From positions 1 to 6,113 of the forward strand of contig QIAI01000362.1 in NCBI GenBank assembly GCA_003224995.1: a stretch of DNA of 6,113 nucleotides, given 5' to 3'. The notes under the pieces were generated by a model. That model did not search any database. It saw nothing but the letters and a program-made list of their open reading frames with translations, and was not told the origin of the DNA. A program made the position numbers and the translations under genes. Positions within the stretch are counted from its first letter, which is position 1, and each line of letters starts with the position of its first letter. Shown here in pieces: positions 5,596 to 6,113 of this stretch. This DNA is from Acidobacteriota bacterium (GTDB taxonomy: Bacteria; Acidobacteriota; Terriglobia; Terriglobales; Acidobacteriaceae).

Positions 5596-5638
5596 GTCCT
5601 AAACATCCCATAACAATATGTCAATGACCTGCAATCGC
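5596..5638. repeat. 43-bp direct repeat, copy 2
   Basis: This is an exact copy of 5121-5163 in the same orientation, 475 bp downstream. The two copies bracket the 17-bp array, the dispersed-repeat-like motif and the purine-rich tract. This copy ends 89 bp before the DoxX-like gene. Confidence 0.9.
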
Positions 5639-5727
5639 CTGCTTTCGACAACCATGCCCATTGAAAGACGAAGACTTGCACTCCTGAACCAACTTCGTCG
5701 TAGAATTCGGTGCTATTCGGGAGATCC

Positions 5728-6113
5728 ATGCAGCCAATCATCCTCGCCGTCTTCTTTGAATTCTCGCGCACCGCTTTCTCGATGTCCGCCGCCGGCGTCG
5801 CGCTGCTGGTGGTTGGCTTGTTGGCCGCGAAGAACGAGATCGCCCAAGCTCGCGGCCTCGACAAGATCGTAGCCCTGACCAACTTGTGCTTCGCCATCCC
5901 GTTGGCGGTCTTCGGCGCTGAACATCTTTCCGCCGGAAAATTCATGATCGACCTGGTGCCGCCCTACATGCCGTGGCGTTTGTTTTGGATCTATTTCGTC
6001 GGCTTTGCGCTGATCGCCATATCTTTGAGCATCGCCACCAGGATTCTGGTGCGCTGGTCCGGCCTGCTGTTCGGCGTCATGATGTTTCTTTTTGTGGCGA
6101 TGATTCATTTCCC
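5728..6113 (+). CDS. DoxX-like integral membrane protein (3' truncated by window)
   Basis: The frame opens at ATG 5728 and stays open to the window end, giving 128 residues plus two bases. GGGAG (5719-5723) lies 4 nt before the ATG, a close but usable site. The protein is hydrophobic, with likely membrane helices at about residues 15-34, 48-64, 85-103 and 112-128. The pattern 'FAIPLAVFGAEHLSAGKFMIDLVPPYMP' (55-82) followed by 'LFWIYFVGFALIAISLSI' (85-102) resembles DoxX/DoxD-like small membrane proteins, in which a Glu-His pair and a 'VPPxxP' loop recur. Family members are linked to respiratory or thiosulfate-related redox complexes, but most are uncharacterised, so no function is assigned. 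The charged loop 'AAKNEIAQARGLDK' (33-46) separates helices 1 and 2. No partner gene is visible before the edge. Confidence 0.7.
   Translation, partial: MQPIILAVFFEFSRTAFSMSAAGVALLVVGLLAAKNEIAQARGLDKIVALTNLCFAIPLAVFGAEHLSAGKFMIDLVPPYMPWRLFWIYFVGFALIAISLSIATRILVRWSGLLFGVMMFLFVAMIHF

Larger units (their letters stand above)
4984..5727. other. Gene-free, repeat-rich intergenic region
   Basis: This 744-bp stretch has no ORF with recognisable protein character; short open frames here run through simple repeats. It holds the nested inverted repeat, two 43-bp direct repeats, a 17-bp tandem array, a dispersed-repeat-like motif, a purine-rich periodic tract and a weak hairpin with a T-run. I see no tRNA, no CRISPR array and no transposase remnant. 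Confidence 0.7.

Noticed and set aside
5338..5627. Short plus-strand open frames in the repeat region
   Set aside because: They translate simple purine-rich repeats, have no ribosome site and show no protein-like pattern.
5186..5667. Inverted pair CTTTCAATAGG (5186-5196) and CCCATTGAAAG (5657-5667) as terminal repeats of a mobile element
   Set aside because: Only 10 of 11 bases match and there is no transposase, longer arm or target duplication in phase with them.
5676..5706. Possible sigma-70 promoter for the DoxX-like gene (TTGCAC, 19 nt, TAGAAT)
   Set aside because: The -10 is good but the -35 matches at only three of six positions and the spacing is long; too weak to annotate.
5713..6108. 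Minus-strand open frame opposite the DoxX-like gene
   Set aside because: Its His/Gln/Asp-rich translation is typical of the antisense of a hydrophobic membrane protein gene; the plus strand has a clear RBS and helices.

Overview
The window looks like a piece of a chromosome of moderately high GC from a free-living bacterium. The gene set and the intergenic repeats recall Acidobacteriota (Terriglobia-like soil bacteria): a PpiD/SurA-type chaperone, a bacterial 4-alpha-glucanotransferase, a 3-hydroxyacyl-CoA dehydrogenase with an 'SPGFVTSR' motif, and a 'TGTCATCCC...GGACCTTG' dispersed repeat. This assignment is inference from general familiarity; no marker gene in the window fixes it.

Layout. 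Positions 2-565 (+) are the C-terminal part of a periplasmic peptidyl-prolyl isomerase/chaperone cut by the window edge. Positions 661-2193 (+) encode a complete GH77 4-alpha-glucanotransferase (MalQ) with all three catalytic acids. Positions 2287-2727 (+) hold a short ORF whose second half matches the C-terminal tail of large PlsC/GNAT ('hemolysin'-type) acyltransferases. Its first part looks like the N-terminus of the same family, so it is best read as an internally deleted relic. Its 3' end overlaps, tail to tail, a hemerythrin-like HHE protein gene (2652-3140, -). Upstream of that gene on the same strand is a small FUSC-type membrane protein (3230-3727, -), probably in one transcription unit with it. 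Across a 174-bp divergent spacer containing a perfect 16-bp palindrome lies a two-gene plus-strand unit: an unrecognised 63-residue protein (3902-4093) whose stop codon shares its last base with the GTG start of a 3-hydroxybutyryl-CoA dehydrogenase (4093-4983).

Positions 4984-5727 carry no credible gene but are dense in repeats. They hold a nested inverted repeat just after the dehydrogenase, two identical 43-bp direct repeats 475 bp apart, a five-unit 17-bp tandem array running into a dispersed-repeat-like motif, a degenerate ~16-bp purine-rich periodic tract, and a weak terminator-like hairpin. A DoxX-like membrane protein gene starts at 5728 and runs off the window.

No large new defence, secretion or biosynthetic system is visible. 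The most unusual items are the collapsed acyltransferase ORF, the repeat-bounded intergenic island, and the small protein coupled to the dehydrogenase. Functionally the window is mostly housekeeping: envelope protein folding, glycogen/maltodextrin handling, fatty-acid or hydroxybutyrate redox chemistry and membrane transport.
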